Made by a program: the position numbers and the translations under genes
Notes under the pieces: model-generated
What the model was told of the DNA's origin: nothing
Database searches by the model: none
The model's input: the letters and a program-made list of their open reading frames with translations, nothing else
Assembly: GCA_033855775.1 (NCBI GenBank)
Contig: JAWVFT010000096.1
Location: forward strand, 1 to 14,101
Direction: 5' to 3'
DNA: 14,101 nt
Source: DASVTR01 sp033855775
Lineage (GTDB): Bacteria > Acidobacteriota > Blastocatellia > Pyrinomonadales > Pyrinomonadaceae
Shown: positions 13,658 through 14,101 of the stretch, in pieces
How the letters are laid out: the number at the start of each line of letters is the position of its first letter
How positions within the stretch are numbered: position 1 is the first letter of the stretch

Positions 13658-14101
13658 TGCTCTAATACCGCGTTGCCTTCAAGCGCTTCGATAAGACGGC
13701 TCTCAGCAAACGACCCATCCGATACGCCCGCTCTTGCTCTCCCTAGCACTGTAAGAAGTTGCCAACGTTCTTGTCCACATTCTCTCGCCCGTGGTCATGC
13801 CCCAACAAGGTCTGATTAAACTGAAACTCTCTGCTCAAGACAGCGGCCCGCCAGCCTTTTAACTTCTCTTCCCCGCCTTTTTTCCATCTCTCCTGAAGAG
13901 CCCACAACTAACACGTTTGTGGATGCCGCCGCCGCCATCTCCCCTTTTTCCTCTTCCTATGTATAATATCAACCGCACTCGTGACCGTGAAACCCTGCTA
14001 CTTCGAAGGAGCCTTGCCGACACCTTGAAAGCCACTTATCGCAGACCACGCAAACCTCATCCACTGGCCTCCCCTCATGCTGTCCGCTCTCTGCTCGAAA
14101 G
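13658..14101. other. Gene-free tail upstream of the monooxygenase
   Basis: This 444-bp region has pyrimidine-rich plus-strand tracts and no confident gene. A weak hairpin CCACAA/TTGTGG occupies 13902-13922. The AT-rich spot at 13959-13971 contains TATAAT on plus (13962-13967) and, on minus, the extended -10-like TGATATTAT, a candidate promoter for the monooxygenase/SDR operon with a leader near 300 bases. From ATG 13959 a plus-strand frame stays open to the window end (47 codons, MYNINRTRDRETLLLRRSLA...), Arg-rich with no Shine-Dalgarno. It may be the 5' end of a gene or chance. Confidence 0.5.
13963..13971 (-). promoter_or_regulatory. Candidate extended -10 for the monooxygenase/SDR operon
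   Basis: On the minus strand this reads TGATATTAT, matching TGN plus 5 of 6 of TATAAT. An 18-bp spacer leads to TTTCAC, a poor -35. The distance to the start codon is about 300 bases. Only the local AT-richness in a GC-rich region makes it stand out. Confidence 0.25.

Overview
The window reads as chromosomal DNA from a GC-rich, Gram-negative-type bacterium. The gene mix (DoxX, YceI, AidB-like dehydrogenase, Baeyer-Villiger monooxygenase with an SDR, and a large secreted Fn3/beta-propeller protein) and the codon style would suit Acidobacteriota (Blastocatellia-like). That placement is inference and could be wrong. No rRNA, tRNA, CRISPR array, prophage or intact transposase is visible.

Left part (1-1682): a small unrecognised gene (194-550), a small basic protein gene on the minus strand (700-933), and a clear AlkA-type DNA-3-methyladenine glycosylase (987-1682, minus). 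Next comes a gene-free, more AT-rich stretch (1683-2198). It holds a compact 99-bp element with 18-bp terminal inverted repeats flanked by a 9-bp direct repeat, which looks like a MITE. It also holds the promoter region of a MarR-type regulator.

Centre-left (2199-5552): a five-gene plus-strand cluster encoding MarR regulator, DoxX membrane protein, YceI periplasmic lipid-binding protein, YgiD/DODA-type extradiol dioxygenase and NAD(P)H-dependent FMN/quinone reductase. A 20-bp imperfect palindrome overlaps the MarR promoter. A near-copy of 15 bases of it (14/15) lies upstream of doxX. This suggests the regulator controls itself and the downstream genes, probably in response to quinone, catechol or oxidative stress. 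A perfect 15-bp hairpin ends the cluster and can also serve the convergent gene.

Centre (5758-9006, minus): a 1082-residue secreted protein with signal peptide, lectin-like beta-sandwich, Fn3, a probable beta-propeller, and two C-terminal concanavalin-like domains. It has an excellent Shine-Dalgarno and a structured leader.

Right part: an AidB-like acyl-CoA dehydrogenase (9450-11132, plus) converges on a two-gene minus-strand operon. That operon encodes a Baeyer-Villiger-type flavoprotein monooxygenase (13657-12164) followed by a short-chain dehydrogenase (12127-11222), together suited to oxidising a ketone/alcohol substrate. The last 444 bases (13658-14101) hold no confident gene, only an AT-rich promoter-like spot and a short open frame running off the end.

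The strongest unusual signals are the MITE-like element and the duplicated MarR operator. I did not find convincing evidence of a wholly new defence or mobile system.
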